Source: Apodemus sylvaticus (lineage: Eukaryota > Chordata > Mammalia > Rodentia > Muridae). From it: 64,000 nucleotides of DNA. The notes under the pieces are model-generated. The model searched no databases. It saw nothing but the letters and a program-made list of their open reading frames with translations, and was not told where the DNA came from. Location of the stretch: contig NC_067481.1 of assembly GCF_947179515.1 (NCBI RefSeq), forward strand, positions 28,104,086-28,168,085. Direction: 5' to 3'. This document shows, piece after piece, positions 24,590-36,600 of the stretch. Numbering within the stretch: the stretch's first letter is position 1; every line of letters starts with the position of its first letter. A program made the translations under genes and the position numbers.

Positions 24590-25050
24590 GGGGTGCTGAA
24601 GACATGGCTTAGAGGCTAAGAGCACTTGCTGCTCTTGCAAAGGGTCCCAGTTCAGCCCCCAGCATTCACACGGTGGCTCACAGCCACCTGCTACTCCAAT
24701 TCCAGCAGACCCCCGCTTCTGATCTTCGTTGGCTCCAGATATGCATGTCATACATAAACACACATGCAGGCCGCCACTTGTACACAGAAAATAAAAGTAA
24801 ACCTTGAAGTCTTAAGAGAGGGCCCAAGGAGCCAGAGTGGTGGTTTAGAAAACATGCACTGAAGGTCTGGAAAAATGATTCAGTGGTTAAGAGTACCTGC
24901 TGCTTTTCCTGAAGTCCTGGGTTCTGTCCCCAGCACCACATGAAGGCTAAAACAATCTTCAACTGTAGACTCACGTGATCTAATACCTTCCTCTTGCTCG
25001 CAGACAAAAATGCATACAAAACATCCAAATGCACAAACACATACATTTTG
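24590..25050 (+). repeat. Two adjacent B3-type SINEs
   Basis: Copies at about 24590-24800 and 24858-25050, each with the tRNA-like GGCTTAGAGG / GATTCAGTGG head and a CCCCAGCA motif. Confidence 0.8.
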
Positions 25051-25059
25051 AGTAATGTG

Positions 25060-25195
25060 GTGGCACACGCTTTTCATGCCAGTGCTAGAGAGGCAGAGGC
25101 AGGCAGATCTCTGAGTTCAAGGCCAGCCTGGTCTCCAGAGAGAGTTCCAGGACAGCCAGGGCTACACAGAGAAACTGTCTCGAAAAGCCAAAGAG
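25060..25195 (+). repeat. B1 SINE
   Basis: Forward B1, GTGGTGGCACACGC to ACAGAGAAACTGTCTCG, with an A-rich tail. Confidence 0.9.
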
Positions 25196-25463
25196 AAAAA
25201 GGGAAAAGAAAATATAAAGACTGGAGTGGAGGCTGGCGGTCCTGGGAGCTCTGAGGGTAGGGGTGCCCAAGGGTCCCTGGTGGGCAAGAGAGAACAAGCC
25301 AGGATGGTCGTGGGCCCTTTAATGGGCTGACTGGGGTAATTCTCCTGTATCCAGGCCACATCAGATACCTAATGCGACCCTGTTTCAAAGCAAAACAAAA
25401 ACAAATCAAAGTAAAACAAAAACCAAACCCAAACAACCACCAAAAACCAAAAACCCAAGGCCG

Positions 25464-25670
25464 TTTATGGAGCCCAGTTGATGGAGCACCCCACTAACAT
25501 AGAGACCTGGGTTCGGTCCCCAGCGTTGCATAAAACAGAGCATGGGGGTACACCCCTGTAATCTCAGACTCAGGAGATGAGGCAGGAGGATAAGGAACCC
25601 AAGGTCATCTTCACAGCACAGCATGTTTGAGGCTAGCCTGGCCTACATGAGACAGACTCTTAAAACACAA
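25464..25670 (+). repeat. B4 SINE
   Basis: An ID-like part (GGGTTCGGTCCCCAGC) joined to a B1-like part (GGGGTACACCCCTGTAATC ... CAGACTC). Confidence 0.75.
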
Positions 25671-25675
25671 AGGGC

Positions 25676-25885
25676 GTGGAACAATGACTCAGTGGTTAAG
25701 GGCCCTGCTGTGCTGCTCCTCCAGAGGCCCAGAGTTCAATATCCGGTTCCCAGCATGGCAGCTCACAACCACCAGGTCTGTAATTCCAGTTCCAGGGGAT
25801 CAGATTCCCTCTTCTAGCTTTCTGGGGGCACTGCCTTCAGGGGGCGCACAGGCATCCATACAGGCAAAACAGACAAAATAATAAA
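25676..25885 (+). repeat. B3-type SINE with CTCF-like motif
   Basis: The tRNA-like ACTCAGTGGTTAAGG head is followed by the B3 body. The 3' part contains CTTCAGGGGGCGCACAGG near 25833-25850, close to the CTCF core; B2-class SINEs are known carriers of CTCF sites in rodents. Confidence 0.8.
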
Positions 25886-25999
25886 ACCAACGGAACAAGT
25901 GAAATGCAGAATAGTATATCAAATATATAGTATTTAAAAAACATAGACGCCAGATAAAACCCACTGTGGTCACCAGGGACAACTAGGGGACACCACGGG

Positions 26000-26167
26000 T
26001 GAGGTCAGTGTCTGCCCCAGAGTCAGTGCTCACTCTGGGAATGGGAAGAGGCGGCACTCTGGGCAAGGCTGGCCCCAGCTGCTCTGCCACACCTCCTCCC
26101 CTCCCTCCCCCTCTCTCTGCTCCTCCAGCCCTTGTCCCTGTCCCTGTCACTCACTGGCTGGGCAACA
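26000..26167 (+). promoter_or_regulatory. Sgca: Sgca proximal promoter / 5' UTR
   Basis: Sequence directly upstream of the Sgca start codon. It holds an E-box CAGCTG (26076-26081), a C-rich stretch CACCTCCTCCCCTCCCTCCC and no TATA box. E-boxes of this type are typical of MyoD-dependent muscle promoters. The transcription start and any upstream non-coding exon are not resolved. Confidence 0.5.
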
Positions 26168-26204
26168 ATGGCTGCAGCAGTGACTTGGATTCCTCTCCTT
26201 GCGG
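26168..26204 (+). CDS. Sgca: Sgca coding exon 1 with GC donor
   Basis: Encodes MAAAVTWIPLLA plus the first base of Gly13. The only donor that restores the signal peptide (GLLAGLRDTKAQQ in exon 2) is G|GCAAGT at 26205, a GC-type donor with otherwise consensus bases. The nearest GT (GTTGGG, 26209) would shift the frame. Confidence 0.9.
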
Positions 26205-28677
26205 GCAAGTTGGGGATCTTCTTCCAGGAAGGGACAGAATTAGAGGTGGAATTTAGGAGTTATGAGGTAGAAGAGTAGGGGGTCCTCAGAAGGGTTTGGG
26301 GTGGGGAAGTAAGACCTAGAGGATTCTGGGGAGCTAATGAGCACTCAGGGACCCAGGGCTGGGAGCTGGATTCTGGAGGAAGGAACAAGAGGGCAGAGGG
26401 AGCCTTGAGGGCAGAGGGGTCCTCGGGCCCTGGGTGGGCATGATGGGACAGGCCAAGAGGGTTGTGGGCCCTTTAATGAGCTGGCTGTGACTCTTAATTC
26501 TGCCAGAGCGGACTAAATTTGGCATTAAGAGGGAAGGCAGAGGGAGTGGCAGATAAGTCCACTTTGCTGGGCTCCTATTGGCCTAAAGCTCAGACTCTGT
26601 TCTTCTCTGAGAATTGGGGAGGCCTTGGAATGGCTACCCCCTTTCTGGGGGGGGCTCTTTTCCAAGTCACCCGAGCATACACAGCCTTTCTCAACCGAGT
26701 GCCAGTCCCCTCCCACGTGAGCCTAAAATATGGAGTGAAAAGCTGGCTGGGGTGGATCCCTTCCATGAATTCAAAGACAACAAAAGTCTGGCTCTTGTCA
26801 CCATCTAAACTCTGCAGCAGAGTAGGATCTGTACCCCACCCACCCCAGCAGCAGGCCAGGAGCCCTTGGCTCTCAGAGAACCAGGAACACTGTGGGGAAG
26901 GGAGCTCACCTCTGCCCGTGACTGAAGCTGTCTGTGCGTTTGGGACTTATGGGGGCGGGGGTCCCCATAGGTCTCCTGGCAGGACTGAGGGACACCAAGG
27001 CCCAGCAGACAACTTTACATCCACGTGTGGGTCGCGTGTTTGTGCATCCTTTGGAACATGCCACCTTCCTGCGCCTTCCAGAGCACGTTGGTAAGAGAGG
27101 GACCAGACACCGGGAGTGGCCCAAGGCACTCTCTGTGCGGTCTCCACTTTCCCATTCCTCTCTTGTTTCTCTCATCAGCGGTGCCACCCACTGTCCGACT
27201 CACCTACCACGCTCACCTCCAGGGACATCCAGACCTGCCCAGGTGGCTGCACTACACACAGCGCAGTCCCTATAACCCTGGCTTCCTCTATGGCACTCCC
27301 ACTCCAGAAGACCGTGGGCATCAAGTCATCGAGGTGCCAGCACAGAGGCATCCAGACCCTGGGGGTGGCCACTGGGGCCTAAGGGTGACCCTGCCAGCCG
27401 GACTGGTGCTAATGTTTGCCTATTTGCATGTAGTTTGCATACACCCCTTGTGTGGCTAGCCAGCATCCTCCTAGAGCCTCTCCTCAGACTTTTCCTTCCC
27501 CCAGGTTACCGCCTACAATCGGGACAGCTTTGACACCACTAGACAGAGGCTGCTGCTGCTGATTGGCGACCCCGAAGGTATCTCCTATTCCATTCCCCGA
27601 CTGGTGACAATCTTTTTGTGTTGTTTTTGTTTTCTGAGACAGGGTTTCTCCGTAGAAACGGAGACAGGCCCAAGGAACGGAACTTGGAGCCTGTGTTGTA
27701 TCGAGGCTGTTGGGATAGAGGCCGTGTGGGCACTATGGGGGTGCTTGGAGTTGTTTAGAAAGCACCCGGAGTGCCTAGCACAGAGTGGGGTGCAGCTGAG
27801 CGCCCGCTCGGCCTCCCCAGGTCCCCGCTTGCCGTACCAAGCTGAGTTCCTGGTGCGCAGCCATGACGTGGAGGAGGTGCTGCCCTCCACACCTGCCAAT
27901 CGCTTCCTCACCGCCTTGGGGGGACTCTGGGAGCCAGGGGATCTCCAGTTGCTGAACATCACTTCTGCCTTGGACCGTGGAGGCCGAGTCCCTCTTCCTA
28001 TTGAGGGCCGGAAGGAAGGGTAAGGGGGCAACTCGGGAAGGGTTTCCTGGTTGAATGACTAGCTGTCTCCCTGATTTCCTGAGTGCTGTAGTGACGTACC
28101 TTCACCGTGTTCATCTCTTCTGATGAGCTCAGTCTTCACCTGACTGCACATTCCCTTCCATCTCTTTGTCCTCCCTGAGCCCAAACCCTTGTCTGGCCTC
28201 TGGACTCTGACCTCTGATGCCTCATGAAAACTTGTTAAAAGATTTCTAGGGTGTATAAACAATGCGATGCTCTGCCTTGGTCTCAGGTTTTGGGGACTGT
28301 GACTTCTCCCATCAGGCCCTGATGTCTTCCATGGGCCACTTACCCTGTCTCCCCCCACCCCAGCTCAACAGATTTGTGACCTACCCGTTCCTTTCTGCTC
28401 CAGGGTATACATTAAGGTGGGCTCTGCCACACCCTTCTCCACCTGCCTGAAGATGGTGGCATCACCTGACAGCTATGCCCGTTGTGCCCAGGGACAGCCT
28501 CCACTACTGTCCTGCTATGACACCTTGGCACCCCACTTCCGCGTTGACTGGTGCAATGTGTCTCTGGTGAGGAGGGGGTACAGTCTTCAAGTCTGCTCCA
28601 GCTATGATTTCTCTAGCCCAGCCTTTTTTCTCTGGTAGTGTCAGTTTGATTCTCAGCAGGTCTGATGTCTCTGTCAT

Positions 28678-28723
<46 letters not shown>

Positions 28724-31700
28724 ACATGCATGCACACACTTCTATCTTTTACCACAAGAGGGCGACAAAGCCTACATCTGGACTTTCCAGCTTGGAGTCC
28801 CAGAACTGCTCAGCTAAAACTACCAGGAATTCCTAAGCAAGAGTCATGCATCTGTGTGACACCTCTGTCTGCTTCCTGTGGAAGTGTCACCAAGCCAGCC
28901 AACCTGCAGTAAGAAGCAACTTGTGGCTCTTGGTGATGTTTCAAAGGACCCTAGAGAGTCTACGCCCAGGCTGGAGCCCTGCTCCTGGGAGCCAGCAAAA
29001 GGAAACTCCATCAGGGTCACTGATGACCTACTGAAAGCCGTGTGCTGGGCACCGTACCTCCAGCATATTTCATCACTGAGATTCACTGGCAGAATTGGCG
29101 CGCTCTTATCACTCTAAATTCACAGCTGAGGAATTCATGTTGAGGCAAGTCACCCCAGTGAATCACTAGCCTAAGTCAGAGTTCAGACTCGGGCAGCCCA
29201 GGCCTAGCACCAGCACTAATCATTGTACATGCCTGCCTCTCCTGGAACTGGCTTCTCCTGGCCTCTCATCCAATGTTTGTTCTGTAGTCACATGGGCTAG
29301 AGGAGACAGGTAGGAAAAAGGCCTGTGGTTATATGGGGTTTATAGGTTGGTGGTTGCAGATCCTCTGGCCTGGCCCCCGGGGGCAGGGGGTGGCGTGGTG
29401 TCTCTGTGTCCATTGAGTCATGCCTGGGTCAGCCCCCGACTCTCTGCAGGTAGACAAGTCAGTGCCAGAGCCCCTAGATGAGGTGCCTACTCCAGGTGAC
29501 GGGATCTTGGGGAACGATCCATTCTTCTGCCCGCCCACGGAAGCCACAGGCCGAGACTTCCTAACAGATGCCCTGGTGACCCTCTTGGTGCCCCTGCTGG
29601 TGGCTCTGCTGCTCACCCTGCTGCTGGCTTACATCATGTGCTGTCGGCGTGAAGGACGGTGGGTGTGCTGGACAGGGCAGGTTGACACATCGAAAGGGTC
29701 ACTCTGGGACTCGGGGAGCCATGCTTCTCAGGGAATGGGCTTCTCAACTGTTAAGGGGATTGCGGGGGCGCGCGGGGGGGGGGGCTTTCTAGGTAGCCGA
29801 GGAGGATCCACTCTTGTCTGACTGTAAGCACGTGGAATTCCCACCTGGGAGCTCTCGGGATGTCATGGAGCAAAGCCAGATTGGTGCTGACCCCTCTCCC
29901 CAACTTCTGCTTTTCCCCACAGGCTGAAGAGAGACATGGCTACCTCTGAGTGAGTAAAGCAAAGTTGGGGGGGGGGAGAGGGCCGGAGAGGGGAGCCCCC
30001 TGCATTATTATTGAGTTGAACCCTTTAGTCTCTATGAGCAGCAGGTTATCTGGGGTCTAAGCCCACGGGCTGACTGACCTTGTCCTCTTGTGTTCTGGTC
30101 ATAGAAGAGGCTATTGTGGCATAGGGAAAGGGGACCTGCCTCTGTCCAGAGAAAGAGCCTGAGGCAGCAAAGGGCTCCCAGTGTGACTTTTCCTTTTTAT
30201 TCCCTTCTCTTTCTCATTCCTTTCCTTCTTCCTACCCCCTTCTCTCTCCCTCCCTCCTTTCTCTCCCTCCCTCTTTTCTCTCCCTCCTTCTCTCCTTTCT
30301 CTCCCTCCCTCCCCCTCCCTCGCTCCCTCCCTCGCTCCCTTGATCCCTCCCTCCCTCGATCCCTCCCTCCCTTGATCCCTCCCTCGCTCCCTTCCTCCTT
30401 CCCTTGATCCTTCCCCTCCTCCCTTGCTCCCTCCTTCCCTCGCTCCCCTCCCTCCCTCCCTCCCTTCCTCCTTCCCTTGATCCTTCCCTCCTTCCCTTGA
30501 TCCCTCCCTCCCTCTCTCGATCCCTCCCTCCCTCCCTTCCTTCCTCCCTCCCTCCCCATTGTCAGCCAGTCACCTGGTTTACCTCCGGGCTGTCCATGAG
30601 GAGAGGATGTGGCAACAGATGCTTTAAATCCAACCACATTTTTTCCCAAGCCCGTTTTACTCTGCCTTAGATTCCCCCTACCCTTGACTTCTGCCCCAGC
30701 CCCCGCCCCTCATCCCCGTGCCCCTCAGGTCGGCCTAATTTTCCAACCCCCCAGGACCCCAAAGATTCCCGAAGGCAATTGTGAAATACGTTGGGTTTTA
30801 TTCCCACTTCATGGCAAGCCTTGCACCCTGCCCGACCTGCCTTCTTAATGGCGGCGGCCTTTAGCCACCCTACGAACTCCTTTGAAAAGCTGGTTATTGC
30901 TCCTTTTGGAGCTTAGTAGTGATCGGCGCGATCCAGACCGGCGCTGCGCAGGCTGCTCCCTCTTCTGCCTCCGCTGGCGTCTCTTGGCCTGGCGCTTGGA
31001 TTTGAAGGCCTGCTTCTTGCCCAGGCGGAAAGAGCCGGAGGCGCCCTTGCCGGTCACCTGCCTGAGCATGCCTTTCTTGACCAGGTTCTGGAGCACACGC
31101 TTGAAGCGCCAGGTGTTTTGGGCCATATTGTACCCCGTGATAGACACGGCTTTCTTCAGGGCAGCGAGGGACACACGGCTGTGTACCCCCTTGTCAGCCA
31201 CAGCCCTCAGAATCACCTTCGACATGGTGGGCTTCCGCAGGGTTTGGGTCCCGACGTTGGGTCCAGTTTTATTCTCACTCTGGCTTGGGACCTGTGATGT
31301 GCTGGCATCTTGGTCTCCGGCCACCACGGCGTTTGAGGCTGGAGATGGTGACACCAGCGGCATATCTCTCTGATTCTCTTGCGGAGATGTCTGTGGAGCA
31401 CCAGGTGCTAGGATCTCCAGGGTGGTGGCTGGAAACGGCCACCCTGTTCCTCTCAGTAGTGGGTGGGCTGTATTCTGGCTTCTGCTTCCCTCAGAGGCAC
31501 CTCTGTAGGGGGGGTCTGGGCCACACCTCGGCCAGAGAGAGGACCGAGGATGATCACCCACGATTGGCCTCAGCAGACTTGTGCTGTGGGCTCAGGGGCT
31601 GGTGAAGTTATCTCTGCAATGACCTCAAGGGGTCATTGTGAGGTAGGCAGAATCCTGTGGGGGTCACAGTAACTCCATTGTTCCTTCTGAGGAAGGTCTG

Positions 31701-32282
31701 AAGCAGCAGATAGTGGGGACATCTGATGTGTCAGACGCCCTTCAGGGGAAGGCGGTAGCTGGTTGACCTCGCACAGGGAATGGCCATGCATATATGGAAT
31801 ATATGTGCATTTCTGAACCAATTCTAGGACATTTGGAGTCCTCAGGTTTACTTAGTTAGTGGTGGGGCTACGTATAGAATCCAGGGTTTCACACACACTA
31901 GGCAAGTGTCTCACCACTGAACTATATCCCTAACCCAAGCCCTCAGTTTTTTGTTTTTTTTTAAAAACCAGTGTTAACTTTTAAAAATTAGACTTATTTA
32001 TTTATTTCATGTATATAAGTACACTGTCGCTGTCCTCAGACACACCAGAAGAGGGCATCAGATCCCATTTCAGATGGTTGTGAGCCACCATGTAGTTGCT
32101 GGGAACTGAACTCAGGATGGAAGAGCAGTCAGTGCTCTTAACTGCTGAGCCATCTCTCTAGCCCCCCAAGCCCTTAGTTTTAAAACCACTATTTGATTGC
32201 CAACAGTCTCTATGCATTGCAGTTTTGTTTTTCTGAGTGGAAAAATGCTAACTTTTGGTGTTTATTATTTTGAGATGAGATC

Positions 32283-32317
<35 letters not shown>

Positions 32318-33577
32318 GAAATGAGTTGAGATGGTGTTTCTCCGTAAAGCCTTGGCTATCCTGGAACTATCTCTAGACGAGGCTGGTTTCAAACTCAGTG
32401 ATCCACCTTCCTCTACTGAATGCTGGGGTTAAAGGAGTGTGCCACCACTGCCTAGCAGAGACAGGGTCAAACTATATAGCTCTGGCTGGCCAGCGATTCA
32501 CATATATAAATGCTGGCCTCAAACAGATTTCCAAGTGCTTGGATTAAAGGCACGTGCCACCATCATGTCTGGCTACAGTTACTCCACCCCCCCCCCCCCC
32601 ACAGGATTTCTCTGTGTAGCCCTGGCTGTCCTGGAACTCACTCTGTAGACCAGGCTGGCCTTGAACTCAGAAATCCTGCCTCTGCCTCCCAGAGTGCTGG
32701 GATTACAGGCCTGTGCTACCACTGCCTGGCTACTTATTTTTTTTTTTTTTTTTTGAGTAGGGTGATGGCCTTAATATACAGCTGAAAATATCTTCTGGTT
32801 CTACTATCATCTCCTCCGAGTGCTAGAAATTACAGGTGTGCCTCCACACCCAGCTTCCATGGTGCTGGGGGTTGAACCCAGGACTTTCTGCCTGCTAGGC
32901 ATGCACCTTAACAGCTGAATTCTTCCAATACATTTTAAACACAAGAAATATAATTTTTAACAGAAAATATACTTTCCTTAGTAAAATGCAATTCCTTGCT
33001 TTGTGTAAATTGATCAGTCTTCCACATAAAACTGTTAAAAATGCTATATTAAGCTGGGTTGGGGGGGGCTAGAGAGATGGCTCAGTGGTTAAGAGCACTG
33101 ACTGCTCTTCTGAAACTTCTGATTTCAAATCCTAGCAACCACATGGTGACTCACAACCATTTGTGATGAGATCTGATGCCCTCTTCTGGTATGTCTGAAG
33201 ACAGCTACAGTGTACTTACATATAGCAATAAATAAATATTTTAAACAAACTAACAAGTAAACAAACCAGCTGTGGCGGTCCATGCCTGTAACCCCAGCTC
33301 TGTGGAGCTGGAGGCAGGAGGATCTCCACCTAGCCTCCAATGGATGTCATGATGGCTTCCATGAGAGCCTGTCTCAAAACTAAAGGAGAAACATAAAGGG
33401 TTTGGCTTTATTTAATTTTTTATGTTTTGAGATTGGGCTTTTCCATGTTGCTCTTGCTGTCCTGGAACTTGCTCTGTAGACCAGGCTGGCCTCTAATCCG
33501 TAGAGATCTGCCTGCCTCTGCCTCCCGAGTGCTGGGATTAAAGGCTTGTGCTATCACCACCCGGCTGGGTTTTATTG

Positions 33578-33635
<58 letters not shown>

Positions 33636-36600
33636 TTTTGTTTGTGCCATGTTTGATGAGTTGTATCACTGGTATTGTGATGTTTTCCTTGGGACTGGTG
33701 TATTTTACCACTTCTAGTTTTCCTGCTTCATGTGCAGTTCTGATGTCAGGAAGATCTGCTTCCTTCTTCTGCTTGGAACAGAATACCTTTGCCTTGTATT
33801 CTATCAGCCTTAGCTGGCCTGAGTTTTGTGTTGATTTAATTCTACCAGATGTGGTTATTTTAATGTAGGTCAATGTCTGTCACTATTTTTTTTTTATTAA
33901 AGATTTTTTATTATATGTAAGTACACTGTAGCGGTCTTCAGACACACCAGAAAAGGTTGTCAGGTCTCATTGCAGATGGTTGTGAGCCACCATGTGGTTG
34001 CTGGGATTTGAACTCAGGACCTTCAGAAGGGCAGTCAGTGCCCTTAACCACTGAGCCATCTCTCTGTCCCTGTCACTTTTCAAATTGGCCACAGAAGTGA
34101 TTTTGTTGCCTGGCTGTCACCTGTATCAGATCAGACTTGTCACGAAGTTCTCCAGGCCCTGGTGGCATTGCCTTGTGGGTCTGTGTGCTGGGGACAGATT
34201 GTCTGATGGTGGTGTAGAGGTGGGAGAAGCCAATGACCATGAGTGTGTGCACATGTGTCCATGTGTGTTTGTATGTGTTTGTATGCAGCAGTAGCTGCCT
34301 GTCCTTCTGTTTACCTCAGTACTTACATGAATACCCCAGGAAAGCGCCACAGGGTTTGATGTGTACTGCCCTGCTCTTGGGAGGTTTTTTCCCACCTGTG
34401 CATTCCCAGAGTGATGAGACTTATGTGGGGCTAGGGATGGGAGGGGCTTGTCGATGAAGGCTTTCCCTGGGATGCGGATGGATGCGGGATGCGGGATGCA
34501 GGATGCGGGACGCACCTGCCTCACTGGCTCCTCTCAGCATCTGTGCATTTCTGGCTCTCATCCCTACAGGCTCCCCTTATCTAGGATGGAAAACCATGTT
34601 TTGGTCAGTTCAGTTTGTCGAATTCCACACTCAGGCGCTCATTTAGCCCTCCCCTGGCCTCACACAGTGACCTCATTTCTTTTCCTGGCCAGCAGGCACT
34701 CAGTCCCGCTTCCGAGGGGAGTGCAGCTGGTTCTCCACGAGGCCTGCCTGTCTTTCAGTGGTCTAACGTCTCGGGCTCTTAGCTGCAGCTGGTGTCTGCT
34801 GACTGGGACGTGTACGTCTGGTAGAGATCCTTCTCTGACCTTAGCGGAGTGACAAAGGGGGAGGCATTCTTCAGCCTGCCTGGAGCTTCGGTTTTAAGAA
34901 AACTCAAGTTTTAAGAAAACTCAAGTCTATATTTTTTTAAAACTGTTTTTAAGATGGATTCATCGTACAGCCCAAGCTGGTCTCAAACCATGCCTAGCAG
35001 AAAAAAAAAAATTTTAAGATTTTTTTTCTTTTTCTTTCTTTTTTTTTTTTTTCTTGATGTATTCTTTATTTACATTTCAAATGATTTCCCATTTTCTGGG
35101 TCCCCACTCCCCGCAAGTCCCATAAGCCCTCTTCCCTCCCCCTGTTCCTCCATCAACTCCTTCCCACTTCCCTGTTCTGGTATTCCCCTATACTGTTGCA
35201 TTGGGTCTTTCCAGAAGATTTATTTATTTATTATATGTAAGTACACTGTAGCTGTCTCCAGACACTCCAGAAGAGGGCGTCAGATCTCATTGCAGATTAT
35301 TGTGAGCCACCATGTGGTTGCTGGGATTTGAATTCAGGACCTTCTGAAGAGTAGTCAGTGCTCTTACTTGCTGAGCCATCTCTCCGGCACCAAAAACTAT
35401 TATTTATAAAGAGAAGTCTCCGTTCTGACCTGGAGATCAGGAGTTTGGGAAAATGTTACCAGAGGAAACCTGGGTTCGTGTGAATGAGAAAGATGAAAAA
35501 AACTTCTCCTGGAGGTCAAATTCATTGCTGAGCTTGCTAGAGTAAATTATAGCTTCCTATAATAATAGCTCAGAGAGGTTAAACAGCTTACCAAATGTCA
35601 CAGAGCAGTAAGAGCAGAAACCCAGTGATTAAAAAAACAAGGCAAGCCCGCTCCTGGGTTCACTTGGCTTTATGGTACAGCCCAAGCTGGCTTCAAACTC
35701 AAACTCAGACATGTGGCAGCTTGCTCTGGGTCAACAGAAGGCAAGGACCTAGGACTGTCACATAGGATTAAAGCTGGACCTGAAGCTGGAGTTCAGGAAG
35801 GGCCTTCCGGTGGGGTGTGGCCGCTCTCTGCAGCAGGGGTTTCCAAGTTGCTGAGATTGGAGCTGAAGACAGCCCAAAAAACTCTGGTCTGAAACAGAGA
35901 CTGGGAAGCAAGAGTAGGGTGGGGAAGCTGTGTCAGGTCCCAAGGAACAGAGATGAGGTTAAAGAAGCCTGGGTAATGGGATCCAGAGCTTGGTGGGTCA
36001 CGGGGAAGACAGCCCCAGGAAGGTCAAAAGCTAGGTCAAAAGAGAGAAAGGAATGGGTAAGATGGCCGGCCGGCTGAACATAAGGACGGGAGGAAAGGAG
36101 AGAGTCTTGATGCTTGGAGCTGGTACTGAGGAAGGTTGCGAAGAGTTAGAAGGAGCTGAGAAGACCATGGGAATATAAAAACGTTACATGGCTGGGGATG
36201 CAGCCAGTTGGGAAGGCTCTCGTATGTGTGAAATGTCATGTAAACTCATGAGCACATGGCGCGCCTCTGTAATGATAGCAGTTGGGAGATGGAAGCAGGA
36301 GGGTCAGGAGTTCAAGGTCACCCTCAGTCTATATGGAGTTTGAGGCCTGGGCCCTCTAAGTTTTAAACAAACCAAACCACAACACTAGACTATAAAACCC
36401 AGCTTCTGCAAATATGGTATCTGCTCTTGCCTTGGCATTGAGTGAGTCCTCTATGCTGGCACTATTTCAAACAGCCAGCTATATTTTCTTTACTCTGCAT
36501 TACAATGGGTATTATGTTAGGATATGGGCATTATTATTACCACTTCACAGTTGGGAGAAATGGAGGCAGAGGTTAATCCAAGAACATACAGTTTTAAATC

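Noticed and set aside
26519..27094. 191-codon plus-strand frame
   Set aside because: Runs through Sgca intron 1 and exon 2 in the wrong frame.
30197..30649. 150-codon Gly/Arg/Glu-rich frame on the minus strand
   Set aside because: Translation of the polypyrimidine/polypurine tract; no non-repeat sequence supports it.
31364..31561. Longer, 238-residue Hils1
   Set aside because: The frame opens with GTG at 31561; the first ATG is at 31363 and gives the expected length of about 170 residues.
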